Source of the DNA: JAJYQH01 sp036261615
GTDB taxonomy: Bacteria; Actinomycetota; Actinomycetes; Propionibacteriales; Propionibacteriaceae
NCBI GenBank assembly: GCA_036261615.1
Contig: DATAKK010000099.1
Location: 1 to 64,000 of the forward strand
Direction of reading: 5' to 3'
DNA length: 64,000 bases
Below, piece by piece: positions 51,806 to 60,259 of this stretch; position 1 is the stretch's first letter, and every line of letters starts with the position of its first letter. Below the pieces are notes generated by a model. That model did no database searches. It saw only the letters and a program-made list of their open reading frames with translations, and had not been told where the DNA came from. The position numbers and the translations under genes are program-made.

Positions 51806-52522
51806 GTGCTGATCGTGCCCGCAGCGGTCGGACCCTGGCAGGCGAACTGCTACCTCGTCGCCGCCGGGGCCGGCCGACCCGACCATCCCGCCGAATGCCT
51901 CGTCATCGACCCCGGCATGGGAGCCCGTCCGGTGGTCGACGCCGCCTGCGAGCGCTACCACCTCCGGGTGGCCGGCGTCGTCGGCACGCACGGGCACCTC
52001 GACCACATCGCGGACGCCACGGCGGTCGCGGACGCCGCCGGCGTCCCGGTCTACATCCACCCCGACGACGAGCACCTGCTCACTCGTCCGCTCGAGGGAC
52101 TGTCCGGCGACGCCGTGCCGCTGGTGCGCCAATTCGGCCTGGAGCGGCTGCCGGCGCCGCGCTGGACGGGCTACCTCACCGACGGCCTCAGCCTCGAGCT
52201 GGCCGGCGTCCGGCTCGACCTGCGGCACGCGCCGGGCCACACGCCCGGGTGCGTGCTGCTGACACTCGACGGCGTCCGCCTGGGCGACGAGGAGGAACCG
52301 CGCGCAGTGGTGTTCACGGGCGACGTCGTGTTCGCCGGCTCGATCGGGCGGATGGATCTGCCCGGCGGCGACGCCGCGGTGATGCGCCACACCCTCGACA
52401 CCGTCGTGCAGGCGTTGCCCGACGCGGCGTATCTTCTACCGGGGCACGGCCCGGCCACCACCATGGCCGTCGAGCGTGCCTCCAACCCCTACCTGTCCCC
52501 GAACGCGGCGCCGCTGTCCTGA
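51806..52522 (+). CDS. MBL-fold (glyoxalase II-like) hydrolase
   Basis: This 238-residue protein has the metallo-beta-lactamase metal motifs: THGHLDHIAD (about residues 61-70), HAPGHTPGC (about residues 139-147), FTGDVVFAGSIGRMDLPGG and LLPGHGPATT. Such proteins hydrolyse thioesters or related bonds with two metal ions; the substrate is not evident. The GTG start is leaderless. The second copy of the 17-bp palindrome lies inside the gene (52030-52046). hisS follows after 35 nt. Confidence 0.9.
   Translation: MLIVPAAVGPWQANCYLVAAGAGRPDHPAECLVIDPGMGARPVVDAACERYHLRVAGVVGTHGHLDHIADATAVADAAGVPVYIHPDDEHLLTRPLEGLSGDAVPLVRQFGLERLPAPRWTGYLTDGLSLELAGVRLDLRHAPGHTPGCVLLTLDGVRLGDEEEPRAVVFTGDVVFAGSIGRMDLPGGDAAVMRHTLDTVVQALPDAAYLLPGHGPATTMAVERASNPYLSPNAAPLS
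52030..52046 (+). repeat. 17-bp palindrome copy 2
   Basis: GGACGCCGCCGGCGTCC is identical to the copies at 33073 and 53843. Here the reading frame gives D-A-A-G-V, as in hisH. Confidence 0.6.
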
Positions 52523-52557
52523 CGGCGTCCCGCGGCCCCGACCGAAGGAATCGATCC

Positions 52558-53886
52558 GTGGCGCGTCCCAAGCCCATCTCCGGCTTCCCCGAGTTCCTGC
52601 CCGGCCCGCGCATGGTCGAGCAGCGGGTGCTGGAGATCCTGCGCGACACCTTCGAGCTGCACGGGTTCGCCCCCATCGAGACCCGAGCGGTCGAGCCGAT
52701 GGAGCAGCTCACCCGCAAGGGCGAGATCGACAAGGAGGTCTACGTCGTCCGACGGCTGCACGCCACGCCCGAGGACGCCGGCGACGACCTGGGGCTGCAC
52801 TTCGACCTCACCGTGCCCTTCGCGCGGTACGTGCTCGAGAACGCCGGGCACCTCGTGTTCCCGTTCCGCCGCTACCAGGTCCAGAAGGTATGGCGCGGCG
52901 AGCGTCCGCAGGAGGGCCGCTACCGCGAGTTCCTCCAGGCCGACATCGACATCGTCGGCCAGGACACCCTGCCCGACCACTTCGACGTCGAGGCCCCACT
53001 GGTGATGCTCGAGGCCCTCGAGCGGCTGCACACCGAGCTCGGGATCCCGCCGGTGCGCATGCGGGTGAACAACCGCAAGCTGTCGGAGGGCTTCTACCGG
53101 GGGCTCGGCATCGACGACCCGGCGGGCGTCCTGCAGCGGGTCGACAAGTACGACAAGATCGGCCCGGACGGCGTCCGCGAGCTGCTCGTCGACGAGCTGG
53201 GCCTCACGCCCGGGCAGGCCGACGCGTGCGTGCGGCTGGCCGGCATCTCCGCGCCCGACGACTCGTTCATCGACCAGGTGCGGGCGCTCGGCGTCCGGCA
53301 TGAGCTGCTCGACGAGGGCCTCGAGGCGCTGGCCCGGGTGGTGCGCGCGGCGGCCGCCCAGGTGCCCGGCCGCCTGGTCGCCGACCTGCGGATCGCCCGC
53401 GGGCTCGACTACTACACCGGCACGGTCTACGAGACCGAGCTCGTCGGCCACGAGAAGCTGGGGTCGGTGAGCTCGGGCGGCCGCTACGACTCGCTCGCCT
53501 CCGACGGCCGGACGACCTTCCCCGGCGTCGGCATCTCGTTGGGTGTCACCCGGCTGCTCGTGCCGCTGCTCGCCAAGGGGCTGCTGCAGATGTCGCGGCC
53601 GGTGCCGTCGGCGGTGCTCGTCGCCGTCGACACCGAGGACACCCGCGACGTCGCCATGGGCGTCGCCGCCGCCCTGCGCCGGCGCGGCATCGCCTGCGAG
53701 GTGGCGCCCCGCGCCGACAAGTTCGGCAAGCAGATCCGGGTCGCCGACCGCCGGGGCATCCCGTTCGTGTGGTTCGGCGGCCCTGAGGGCGAGGTCAAGG
53801 ACATCCGCAGCGGCGACCAGGTTCCCGCCCGCGCCGACGAGTGGACGCCGCCGGCGTCCGACCTGCGCCCCACCGTGGTCCGCTGA
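52558..53886 (+). CDS. hisS: Histidyl-tRNA synthetase
   Basis: HisRS (442 residues) charges tRNA(His). Class-II motifs are present: motif 2 in FPFRRYQVQKVWRGERPQEG followed by REFLQADIDIVG, the histidine-specific RGLDYYTGTVYE, and motif 3 around FPGVGISLGVTRLL. A C-terminal anticodon-binding domain follows. GTG 52558 has GAAGGAA 7 nt upstream; longer in-frame starts have no support. The third copy of the 17-bp palindrome lies near the 3' end, and an inverted-repeat cluster follows the stop. Confidence 0.96.
   Translation: MARPKPISGFPEFLPGPRMVEQRVLEILRDTFELHGFAPIETRAVEPMEQLTRKGEIDKEVYVVRRLHATPEDAGDDLGLHFDLTVPFARYVLENAGHLVFPFRRYQVQKVWRGERPQEGRYREFLQADIDIVGQDTLPDHFDVEAPLVMLEALERLHTELGIPPVRMRVNNRKLSEGFYRGLGIDDPAGVLQRVDKYDKIGPDGVRELLVDELGLTPGQADACVRLAGISAPDDSFIDQVRALGVRHELLDEGLEALARVVRAAAAQVPGRLVADLRIARGLDYYTGTVYETELVGHEKLGSVSSGGRYDSLASDGRTTFPGVGISLGVTRLLVPLLAKGLLQMSRPVPSAVLVAVDTEDTRDVAMGVAAALRRRGIACEVAPRADKFGKQIRVADRRGIPFVWFGGPEGEVKDIRSGDQVPARADEWTPPASDLRPTVVR
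53843..53859 (+). repeat. 17-bp palindrome copy 3
   Basis: The same 17 bp as at 33073 and 52030, but here read in another frame (part of W-T-P-P-A-S). The change of frame argues that the DNA word itself, not a peptide, is what recurs. Confidence 0.6.
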
Positions 53887-53889
53887 CCG

Positions 53890-53972
53890 CGGCGTACGAT
53901 CCGTCGCCCGCGGCGTACGACCTGACTGTTCTGCCCCGACATCTCGTACGCCGTCAGTCAGGTCGTACGCCG
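53890..53972 (+). repeat. Four-copy inverted-repeat cluster after hisS
   Basis: CGGCGTACGA occurs at 53890-53899 and 53911-53920, and its inverse TCGTACGCCG at 53944-53953 and 53963-53972. The second and fourth copies extend to an 18-bp perfect inverted repeat (53911-53928 with 53955-53972). The cluster begins 3 nt after the hisS stop. It could be a terminator, a REP-type element or a protein-binding array; it forms several alternative hairpins. Confidence 0.8.
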
Positions 53973-54016
53973 AGCGGCCGGGGACGTCCGCGGACGGAGC
54001 CCCCCGCGCCCCGGAG

Positions 54017-54022
54017 TAGTCT
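54017..54022 (+). promoter_or_regulatory. Probable -10 box of aspS
   Basis: TAGTCT lies 59 nt before the aspS ATG, which has a normal GAGAGGA ribosome site. Confidence 0.4.
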
Positions 54023-54081
54023 GTACCGCACCCCGCGACCTGCACCGTCTATGCAGGCGCCCGACGAGAGGAATATCGCCG

Positions 54082-55884
54082 ATGCTGCGCACCCGTGAGG
54101 CCGGATCTCTCCGCCTGAGCGATGTCGGACAGACCGTCACCCTGGCCGGGTGGGTCGGACGCCGCCGAGACCACGGGGGAGTCGCCTTCATCGATCTGCG
54201 GGACGCCAGCGGCATCGCCCAGGTCGTGGTGCGCGACGAGATCCTCGCCAGTTCCGGTGCCCACGACCTGCGCAACGAGTTCTGCATCGCAGTGACCGGC
54301 GTCGTCGAGCAGCGTCCCGAGGGCAACGCCAACCCCAACCTGCCCACCGGCGACATCGAGGTGGCGATCACCGACCTCGAGGTGCTCAACCCCGCCGCGC
54401 CGCTGCCGTTCCAGATCGACGAGCACGTGAGCGTCGGCGAGGAGGCGCGGCTGCGCTACCGCTACCTCGACCTGCGGCGTCCGGCCCCCGGCGCGGCCAT
54501 CCGGCTCCGCAGCCGGGTGAGCGCCGCCGCCCGCGCCGTGCTCGGCGAGCGCGACTTCGTCGAGATCGAGACCCCCACCCTCACCCGGTCGACGCCCGAG
54601 GGCGCCCGTGACTTCCTCGTCCCCGCCCGGCTCGCCCCCGGCAGCTGGTACGCCCTGCCGCAGAGCCCGCAGCTGTTCAAGCAGCTGCTCATGGTGGCCG
54701 GCATGGAGCGCTACTACCAGATCGCCCGCTGCTACCGCGACGAGGACTTCCGCGGCGACCGCCAGCCCGAGTTCACCCAGCTCGACATCGAGATGAGCTT
54801 CGTCGACCAGGACGACGTCATCGAACTCGGCGAGGCCGTGGTCAAGCGGGTGTGGGCGCTCATCGGCGTCGACCTGCCCACGCCGTTCCCGCGGATGACC
54901 TACGCCGAGGCCATGGACAACTACGGCTCCGACAAGCCCGACCTGCGCTTCGACCTGAAGATCCGCGAGCTCACCGACTTCTTCGCCGACACGCCCTTCC
55001 GGGTGTTCCAGGCGCCCTACGTCGGGGCCGTCGTCATGCCCGGCGGCGGGTCGCTCCCGCGGCGTCAGTTCGACGCCTGGCAGGAGTGGGCCAAGCAGCG
55101 TGGCGCCCGCGGTCTCGCCTACGTGACCATCGACGAGGCCGGCCAGCTCGGCGGTCCGGTGAGCAAGAACATCTCGGACGCCGAACGCGCCGGCTTGGCC
55201 GCCCGGGTGGGCGCCAACCCCGGCGACGCGATCTTCTTCGCCGCCGGCCAGCGGGCGGCGTCCCAGGCGCTGCTCGGCGCGGCCCGGCTGGAGATCGGCC
55301 GCCGCGCCGGGCTCATCGACGAGAACGCGTGGAGCTTCCTGTGGGTGGTCGACGCACCGCTGTTCAAGCCGACCGCCGAGGCGACCGCCGAGGGTGACGT
55401 CGCCGTGGGCGAGGGGGCCTGGACGGCCGTGCACCACGCCTTCACCTCTCCGAAGCCCGAGTGGCTGGACCGCTTCGACACCGACCCCGGCCACGCGCTC
55501 GCGTACGCCTACGACATGGTGTGCAACGGCAACGAGATCGGCGGCGGCTCGATCCGTATCCACCGCCGCGACGTCCAGGAGCGGGTGTTCCGGGTGATGG
55601 GCATCGGGGCCGAGGAGGCCCAGGAGAAGTTCGGGTTCCTGCTCGACGCCTTCCAGTACGGCGCCCCGCCGCACGGCGGCATCGCCTTCGGGTGGGACCG
55701 CATCGTCATGCTGCTCACCGGCGCCGACTCGATCCGCGAGGTGATCGCCTTCCCCAAGACGGGCGGCGGCTACGACCCGCTCACCGGTGCGCCGGCGCCC
55801 ATCACCGCCCAGCAGCGCAAGGAGGCCGGAGTCGACGCGGGCCCGAAGAAGCCGGCGGACAAGCCGGCCCCGACCGCGGGCTGA
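54082..55884 (+). CDS. aspS: Aspartyl-tRNA synthetase, probably non-discriminating
   Basis: AspRS (600 residues) is of bacterial type: an N-terminal OB fold (GWVGRRRDHGGVAFIDLRD), a class-II core with PQSPQLFKQLLMVAG and RCYRDEDFRGDRQPEFTQLD, a GAD insert and a C-terminal GIAFGWDRIVMLL. Residue 31 is histidine and the residue matching E. coli-type lysine near position 81-83 is glycine (RPEGNAN); both are known markers of non-discriminating AspRS that also charges tRNA(Asn). This fits the GatCAB genes at 0.8-4.1 kb. The C-terminus is a Lys/Pro/Ala tail. Confidence 0.95.
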   Translation: MLRTREAGSLRLSDVGQTVTLAGWVGRRRDHGGVAFIDLRDASGIAQVVVRDEILASSGAHDLRNEFCIAVTGVVEQRPEGNANPNLPTGDIEVAITDLEVLNPAAPLPFQIDEHVSVGEEARLRYRYLDLRRPAPGAAIRLRSRVSAAARAVLGERDFVEIETPTLTRSTPEGARDFLVPARLAPGSWYALPQSPQLFKQLLMVAGMERYYQIARCYRDEDFRGDRQPEFTQLDIEMSFVDQDDVIELGEAVVKRVWALIGVDLPTPFPRMTYAEAMDNYGSDKPDLRFDLKIRELTDFFADTPFRVFQAPYVGAVVMPGGGSLPRRQFDAWQEWAKQRGARGLAYVTIDEAGQLGGPVSKNISDAERAGLAARVGANPGDAIFFAAGQRAASQALLGAARLEIGRRAGLIDENAWSFLWVVDAPLFKPTAEATAEGDVAVGEGAWTAVHHAFTSPKPEWLDRFDTDPGHALAYAYDMVCNGNEIGGGSIRIHRRDVQERVFRVMGIGAEEAQEKFGFLLDAFQYGAPPHGGIAFGWDRIVMLLTGADSIREVIAFPKTGGGYDPLTGAPAPITAQQRKEAGVDAGPKKPADKPAPTAG

Positions 55885-55915
55885 CCGGCGGGTCGGATCC
55901 GCGGCCCCGAGTGGC

Positions 55916-55921
55916 TAGGTT
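55916..55921 (+). promoter_or_regulatory. Leaderless -10 box of the phosphatase gene
   Basis: TAGGTT ends 6 nt before the ATG at 55928. Confidence 0.55.
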
Positions 55922-55927
55922 GGCTGC

Positions 55928-56716
55928 ATGAGCCAACCGGGGTGGATCGAGATCGACGGCGTCGCGAACATGCGCGACGTGGGCGGCCTGGCGGCGTCCG
56001 ACGGGCGGCGGGTGCGGCCGCGCCGGCTGATCCGCTCGGACAACCTGCAGGACCTCAGCCACGACGCCGTCCGCTGGCTGCTCGAGGAGGCGGAGCTCAG
56101 CGACGTCGTCGACCTGCGCACCGGCGTCGAGGTGCGCGGTGAGGGGCCCGGGCCGCTCACCCGCACCCGCGTCCGCATCCACCACCTGAGCCTCTACCCG
56201 GAGGGCGCGGACGAGACCGGCATCCCCAACGACGCCGAAGAACTGCCGTGGCTGGCGGAGCGGGGCGAGATCCCCGGCGACACGCACGAGGAGGTGCTCG
56301 TCGAGCACTACCTGCGGTACCTGCGCCGGCGTCCGGACAACGTGGTCGAGGCCCTGCGGGTCATCTCCCGGGCGCCCGGCGCGGTGATCGTGCACTGCGC
56401 CGCCGGAAAGGACCGCACGGGAACCGTCACCGCTCTCGCCCTGCGGCTGGTCGGGGTGGGCATCGACGACATCGCGGCCGACTACGACGCGACCAACCAG
56501 CGGCTGTCCGCCATCCTCACCCGGCTCCGGGCCAAGGCGACCTACGAGGCCGACCTCGCGGGACAGGACGAAGCGAGCCAGCGGACGCCGGCCGAGGCCA
56601 TGCAGCGGTTGCTCACCCACGTCGAGACCCGGTGGGGCAGCGTCGAGAACTACCTGGGCCGCCACGGCTGGACGGGCGACGACACGGGGGCGCTCCGCGC
56701 GCGACTGCTGGAGTGA
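55928..56716 (+). CDS. Tyrosine/dual-specificity-type protein phosphatase
   Basis: This 262-residue protein has the P-loop of cysteine-based phosphatases, HCAAGKDRTGT (about residues 157-167), in a Y_phosphatase3-like context. The N-terminal NMRDVGGLAASDGRRVRP is typical of that family. Members act on phosphotyrosine, phosphoinositides or similar compounds; the substrate here is unknown. The start is leaderless. It stands alone between aspS and the dienelactone hydrolase gene. Confidence 0.88.
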   Translation: MSQPGWIEIDGVANMRDVGGLAASDGRRVRPRRLIRSDNLQDLSHDAVRWLLEEAELSDVVDLRTGVEVRGEGPGPLTRTRVRIHHLSLYPEGADETGIPNDAEELPWLAERGEIPGDTHEEVLVEHYLRYLRRRPDNVVEALRVISRAPGAVIVHCAAGKDRTGTVTALALRLVGVGIDDIAADYDATNQRLSAILTRLRAKATYEADLAGQDEASQRTPAEAMQRLLTHVETRWGSVENYLGRHGWTGDDTGALRARLLE

Positions 56717-56744
56717 GCCCCTCCCGCCGGTGCCGGATCGTGCC

Positions 56745-56750
56745 TAGCAT
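56745..56750 (+). promoter_or_regulatory. Leaderless -10 box of the dienelactone hydrolase gene
   Basis: TAGCAT ends 6 nt before the GTG at 56757. Confidence 0.55.
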
Positions 56751-56756
56751 GGCGAC

Positions 56757-57497
56757 GTGACCCAACCCGACGCTGCCGCGGCCCACCTCGACGTGACGGT
56801 CCCCGACGGGACCGTCCCCACGGACCTCCTGCTCCCCGAGGGGGGTGCGGGCCCGGGGCTGGTCCTCGTCCAGGAGATCTTCGGCGTCTCCACCTACATC
56901 CGCGCCCGCGCGTCCGACCTGGCCGCGCTCGGCTACACGGTCGCCGTTCCGCACCTGTACTGGCGGCACGCCGCCGAGCCGGGTGGAGATGTCGTGGCCG
57001 ACGACGACCCCGAGGCGCTCCAGCGGGGGATGGCGCTCATGCAGGCGACCGACTGGGACGACGCGGTCGCGACGGTGCGGGCGGCGGTGGCTGCACTGCG
57101 CCGGCGTCCCGGCACGGGCGGCCGGGTCGGCGTCCTCGGATTCTGCTACGGGGGCGGAGTCGCCTACACCGCCGCGGCGACCGCCCAAGGGGCCGAGCGC
57201 CCCGACGTCGTCGTCAGCTACTACGGCTCGGCGCTGCCGGGTGTCGTCGACTCGCTGCCCGTCCCCGCGGTGCCGCAACTGCACCACTTCGGGGACGCCG
57301 ACGCGTACCTCCCGATCGAGGTCGTGCGCCACATCGACGAGGTCGTCTGCACGGGGCCGGACACTCGGGTCGACGTGTGGCCGGGCGCCGGTCACGCGTT
57401 CGACAACCCGTTGCCGATGTTCCACCACGAGGCCGCGAGCCGCGGCGCGTGGCGGGTGACCGCCGAGTGGCTCGGCGCCCACCTCCCCGCCCGGTAG
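56757..57497 (+). CDS. Dienelactone hydrolase family protein
   Basis: This 246-residue alpha/beta hydrolase has the Cys-Asp-His triad of dienelactone hydrolases: the nucleophile in GVLGFCYGGGVAY (about C125), the aspartate in FGDADAYLP and the histidine in GAGHAFDN. The glutamate of QEIFGV, which positions the cysteine, is also present. The natural substrate is unknown; no aromatic-degradation genes are nearby. The GTG start is leaderless. Confidence 0.9.
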   Translation: MTQPDAAAAHLDVTVPDGTVPTDLLLPEGGAGPGLVLVQEIFGVSTYIRARASDLAALGYTVAVPHLYWRHAAEPGGDVVADDDPEALQRGMALMQATDWDDAVATVRAAVAALRRRPGTGGRVGVLGFCYGGGVAYTAAATAQGAERPDVVVSYYGSALPGVVDSLPVPAVPQLHHFGDADAYLPIEVVRHIDEVVCTGPDTRVDVWPGAGHAFDNPLPMFHHEAASRGAWRVTAEWLGAHLPAR

Positions 57498-57525
57498 CAC
57501 CGGCCGGGCCGTCGGGCCCCCGGGA

Positions 57526-57531
57526 TAGGCT
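57526..57531 (+). promoter_or_regulatory. Probable -10 box of rarA
   Basis: TAGGCT ends 9 nt before the rarA ATG with no Shine-Dalgarno sequence, suggesting a leaderless or nearly leaderless transcript. Confidence 0.45.
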
Positions 57532-57540
57532 GAGCGGGCC

Positions 57541-58935
57541 ATGACCGAGCAGACAGATCTCTTCGGCACGCCCGAGCCGTCGTCCCCCTTGGGGTCGGCC
57601 CCCGGGGGCTCCCTCGGCGCCGCGGGGCACGCCGATGTGCCGCTGGCGGTGCGGATGCGTCCGCGCAGCATCGACGAGATCGTCGGCCAACGCCACCTCC
57701 TCGGCCCCGGGTCCCCGCTGAGGCGGCTGGCCGAGGGGCAGGCCGCCATGTCGGTGTTCCTCTGGGGACCTCCGGGCGTCGGGAAGACGACCATCGCCTC
57801 GGTCGTCTCGCACACCTCGAAGCGCCGGTTCGTGGAGATCTCCGCGGTCACCGCCGGGGTCCGCGAGGTGCGCGCCGAACTCGACCGCGCCCGCCGCGAA
57901 CTGGAGCGCGGCACCGGAACGGTGCTGTTCGTCGACGAGGTGCACCGGTTCAACAAGGCCCAGCAGGACGTCCTTCTCCCGGCCGTCGAGAACCGGCTCA
58001 TCACCCTCATCGCCGCCACCACCGAGAACCCGAGCTTCTCGGTCATCGCCCCGCTGCTGTCCCGGTCGCTGCTGCTGACCCTGCGCCCGCTCACCGACGA
58101 CGACATCGTCGTGCTCGTCGACCGCGCGCTCGCCGACGAGCGCGGCGTCCGGACGGCCGCGGGGGAGCCGATGCTGCTCGACCCGCAGGCCCGCGACCAG
58201 ATCATCCGGCTGGCCGGCGGCGACGCCCGGCGGGCGCTCACCTACCTCGAGGAGGCCGCCGCGGTGGCCGACCGGCAGGCGACCACGACGATCGGTCCGG
58301 ACGCCGTCGAGCTGGCGGTCGACCGCGCGGCGGTGCGCTACGACCGCGACGGCGACCAGCACTACGACGTCATCAGCGCGTTCATCAAGAGCGTCCGGGG
58401 CAGCGACGTGGACGCCGCCCTGCACTACCTCGCCCGCATGCTCGAGGCGGGGGAGGACCCGAGGTTCATCGCGCGCCGGCTCATCATCCTCGCCAGCGAG
58501 GACATCGGCATGGCGGCACCCTCGGTGCTCCAGACGGCGGTCGCCGCCGCCCAGGCGGTGCAGCTCATCGGCATGCCCGAGGGGCAGCTCACGCTCGCGC
58601 ACGCCACCGTCGCCGCGGCCCTCGCGCCGAAGTCGAACGCCGTGACCACCGCGATCGGCGCCGCGCTCGCCGACGTGCGGGCCGGGCGCATCGGCGAGGT
58701 GCCTCCGCACCTGCGCGACGCTCATTACTCGACGGCGTCGAGGTACGGGCACGGCGTGGGCTACCGCTACGCGCACGACCACCCGCACGGTGTGGCCGAG
58801 CAGCAGTACCTGCCCGACGCGCTGACCGACGCTCGGTACTACCAGCCCACCGACCACGGCAACGAGGCGGCGCTGGGGGAGCGGGTCCGGGTGCTCCGGG
58901 AGCTGCTGGGTCGCGAGGCGGACCGGGGCGACTGA
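57541..58935 (+). CDS. rarA: Replication-associated recombination protein RarA (MgsA)
   Basis: RarA (464 residues) is an AAA+ ATPase acting at stalled replication forks. Walker A is GPPGVGKTTIA (about residues 77-87) and Walker B is LFVDEVHRFNKAQQD (about residues 129-143). The sensor-1 segment is ATTENPSFSVI. The C-terminal tetramerisation domain contains DVISAFIKSVRGSD and ASEDIGMA. It is convergent with the YihY gene, with 19 nt between stops. It often lies near alaS in Actinobacteria, as here. Confidence 0.95.
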   Translation: MTEQTDLFGTPEPSSPLGSAPGGSLGAAGHADVPLAVRMRPRSIDEIVGQRHLLGPGSPLRRLAEGQAAMSVFLWGPPGVGKTTIASVVSHTSKRRFVEISAVTAGVREVRAELDRARRELERGTGTVLFVDEVHRFNKAQQDVLLPAVENRLITLIAATTENPSFSVIAPLLSRSLLLTLRPLTDDDIVVLVDRALADERGVRTAAGEPMLLDPQARDQIIRLAGGDARRALTYLEEAAAVADRQATTTIGPDAVELAVDRAAVRYDRDGDQHYDVISAFIKSVRGSDVDAALHYLARMLEAGEDPRFIARRLIILASEDIGMAAPSVLQTAVAAAQAVQLIGMPEGQLTLAHATVAAALAPKSNAVTTAIGAALADVRAGRIGEVPPHLRDAHYSTASRYGHGVGYRYAHDHPHGVAEQQYLPDALTDARYYQPTDHGNEAALGERVRVLRELLGREADRGD

Positions 58936-58954
58936 GCACCTCCCGGAGCCGGGC

Positions 58955-60082
58955 TCACTGCGAGTCCTGCTCCTCGGCGAACCCGTCGGGGTCCAGCTCG
59001 GCCTTGCGGCGGCGGCGGGGGCTGTCGGAACGGTTGGCGGGGCCGCCGTGGCGCATGGAGGCGAGCCGGATCCGGTGAGCGGCCTGCTCGGCCTTCTCCT
59101 CCTTGTGCTCGGCCTTCTTGGCGCCGCGGTCGTCCTTCAGGGGCATCTGCAGGTCGCGCTCGGCCGGCTTGCCCCTCTGCAGTTGCCGGGTGCGGGCGAT
59201 CTCGGCGTCCACCTCGCCACCGAGCAGCAGTGCGACATTGGTGAGCCACAGCCACAGCAGCATGATGATGACGCCGGCGAGGGTGCCGTAGGTCTTGTTG
59301 TAGCGCCCGAAGTTCGCGACGTAGAAGCCGAACAGGGCGGAGGTCACGATCCAGATGAGCAGGGCGACCGCCGCGCCGATGCTCATCCAGCGGAAGCGCG
59401 GATGCTTGACGTTCGGGGTGATCGTGTAGAGCAGGGCGATGATCACCACGACGACGAACAGCAGCACCGGCCACTTGGCGATGTTCCAGACCGTCAGCCC
59501 GAACGACCCGATCCCGACGAGCGAGAACACCGCCTGGGCGACGGTGCCGCTCACCGCGAGGGCGACGAGCACGAGGGCCACCATGATCTCGATGGCGATG
59601 GTGAGCAGGAACAGGGCCGGGCGCAGCTTCCACACCGGGCGCCCCTCGGGCACCCCGTACACCCGGTTCATCGCACGGCCGAAGGCGCCGACGTAGCCGG
59701 ACGCCGACCAGGTGGCGGCGAGGATCCCGATGATGAGGGCGATGCCGGAGCCCTTCGCATTCACCATGTTGGCGATGACCGGCTGGATGCTGTTGGTGGC
59801 GGCGCCCGGCACGAATTTGTGGATGAGGTCGAGCAGGGTGTTCGTCGTCGTCGTGGCGTTCCCGAAGACGCCGAGCAGCGACACGAGGGCCAGCAACGCG
59901 GGGAACAGCGCCTGGACGCTGTAGTAGGTGAGGGCCGCGGCGAGGTCCGTGCCGTGGTCGGCGGAGAACTGGCGGAGGGCGTTGCCCGCGGTGAACTTCC
60001 ACAGCCGCTCCCGTGAGGGCCCGGTGCCGGGCGCGGCCGCTTCGGTGTCTGACCCGTGCCGAGCGGCTTCAGAGGTGGTCAT
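58955..60082 (-). CDS. YihY/BrkB family membrane protein
   Basis: This 375-residue protein has about six membrane helices and the family landmarks DLAAALTYYSVQALFPALLAL, WSASGYVGAFGRAMNRVYGV, and YGTLAGVIIMLLWLWLTN with NVALLLGGEVDAEI. The C-terminal 85 residues form a highly charged cytoplasmic tail. Family function is not firmly known. ATG at 60082 is preferred, since GGAGGA lies 5 nt upstream; three ATGs at 60097-60103 precede that site. A reverse-strand TAGCAT at 60147-60142 is its probable -10 box. Confidence 0.9.
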   Translation of the reverse strand: MTTSEAARHGSDTEAAAPGTGPSRERLWKFTAGNALRQFSADHGTDLAAALTYYSVQALFPALLALVSLLGVFGNATTTTNTLLDLIHKFVPGAATNSIQPVIANMVNAKGSGIALIIGILAATWSASGYVGAFGRAMNRVYGVPEGRPVWKLRPALFLLTIAIEIMVALVLVALAVSGTVAQAVFSLVGIGSFGLTVWNIAKWPVLLFVVVVIIALLYTITPNVKHPRFRWMSIGAAVALLIWIVTSALFGFYVANFGRYNKTYGTLAGVIIMLLWLWLTNVALLLGGEVDAEIARTRQLQRGKPAERDLQMPLKDDRGAKKAEHKEEKAEQAAHRIRLASMRHGGPANRSDSPRRRRKAELDPDGFAEEQDSQ

Positions 60083-60141
60083 GTCGGCTCCTCCCATCAT
60101 CAAACGCTGGTGGCGGCGGCCGGGGCCTCGCCGGTTCGGTC

Positions 60142-60147
60142 ATGCTA
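60142..60147 (-). promoter_or_regulatory. Probable -10 box of the YihY gene
   Basis: Read on the reverse strand this is TAGCAT, 59 nt before the YihY ATG at 60082. It fits the local -10 form. The gene diverges from alaS. Confidence 0.4.
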
Positions 60148-60259
60148 GCCAGGGGGTACCCCGGGCGCTCGGGTCCGGACCCTCGACCCCCTCGATCCCA
60201 CCCCCGGGGGTGCGAGGGACGCCGCCGGGCTCGCGGTGCGGGCGCGGGGCGGCCGCACG

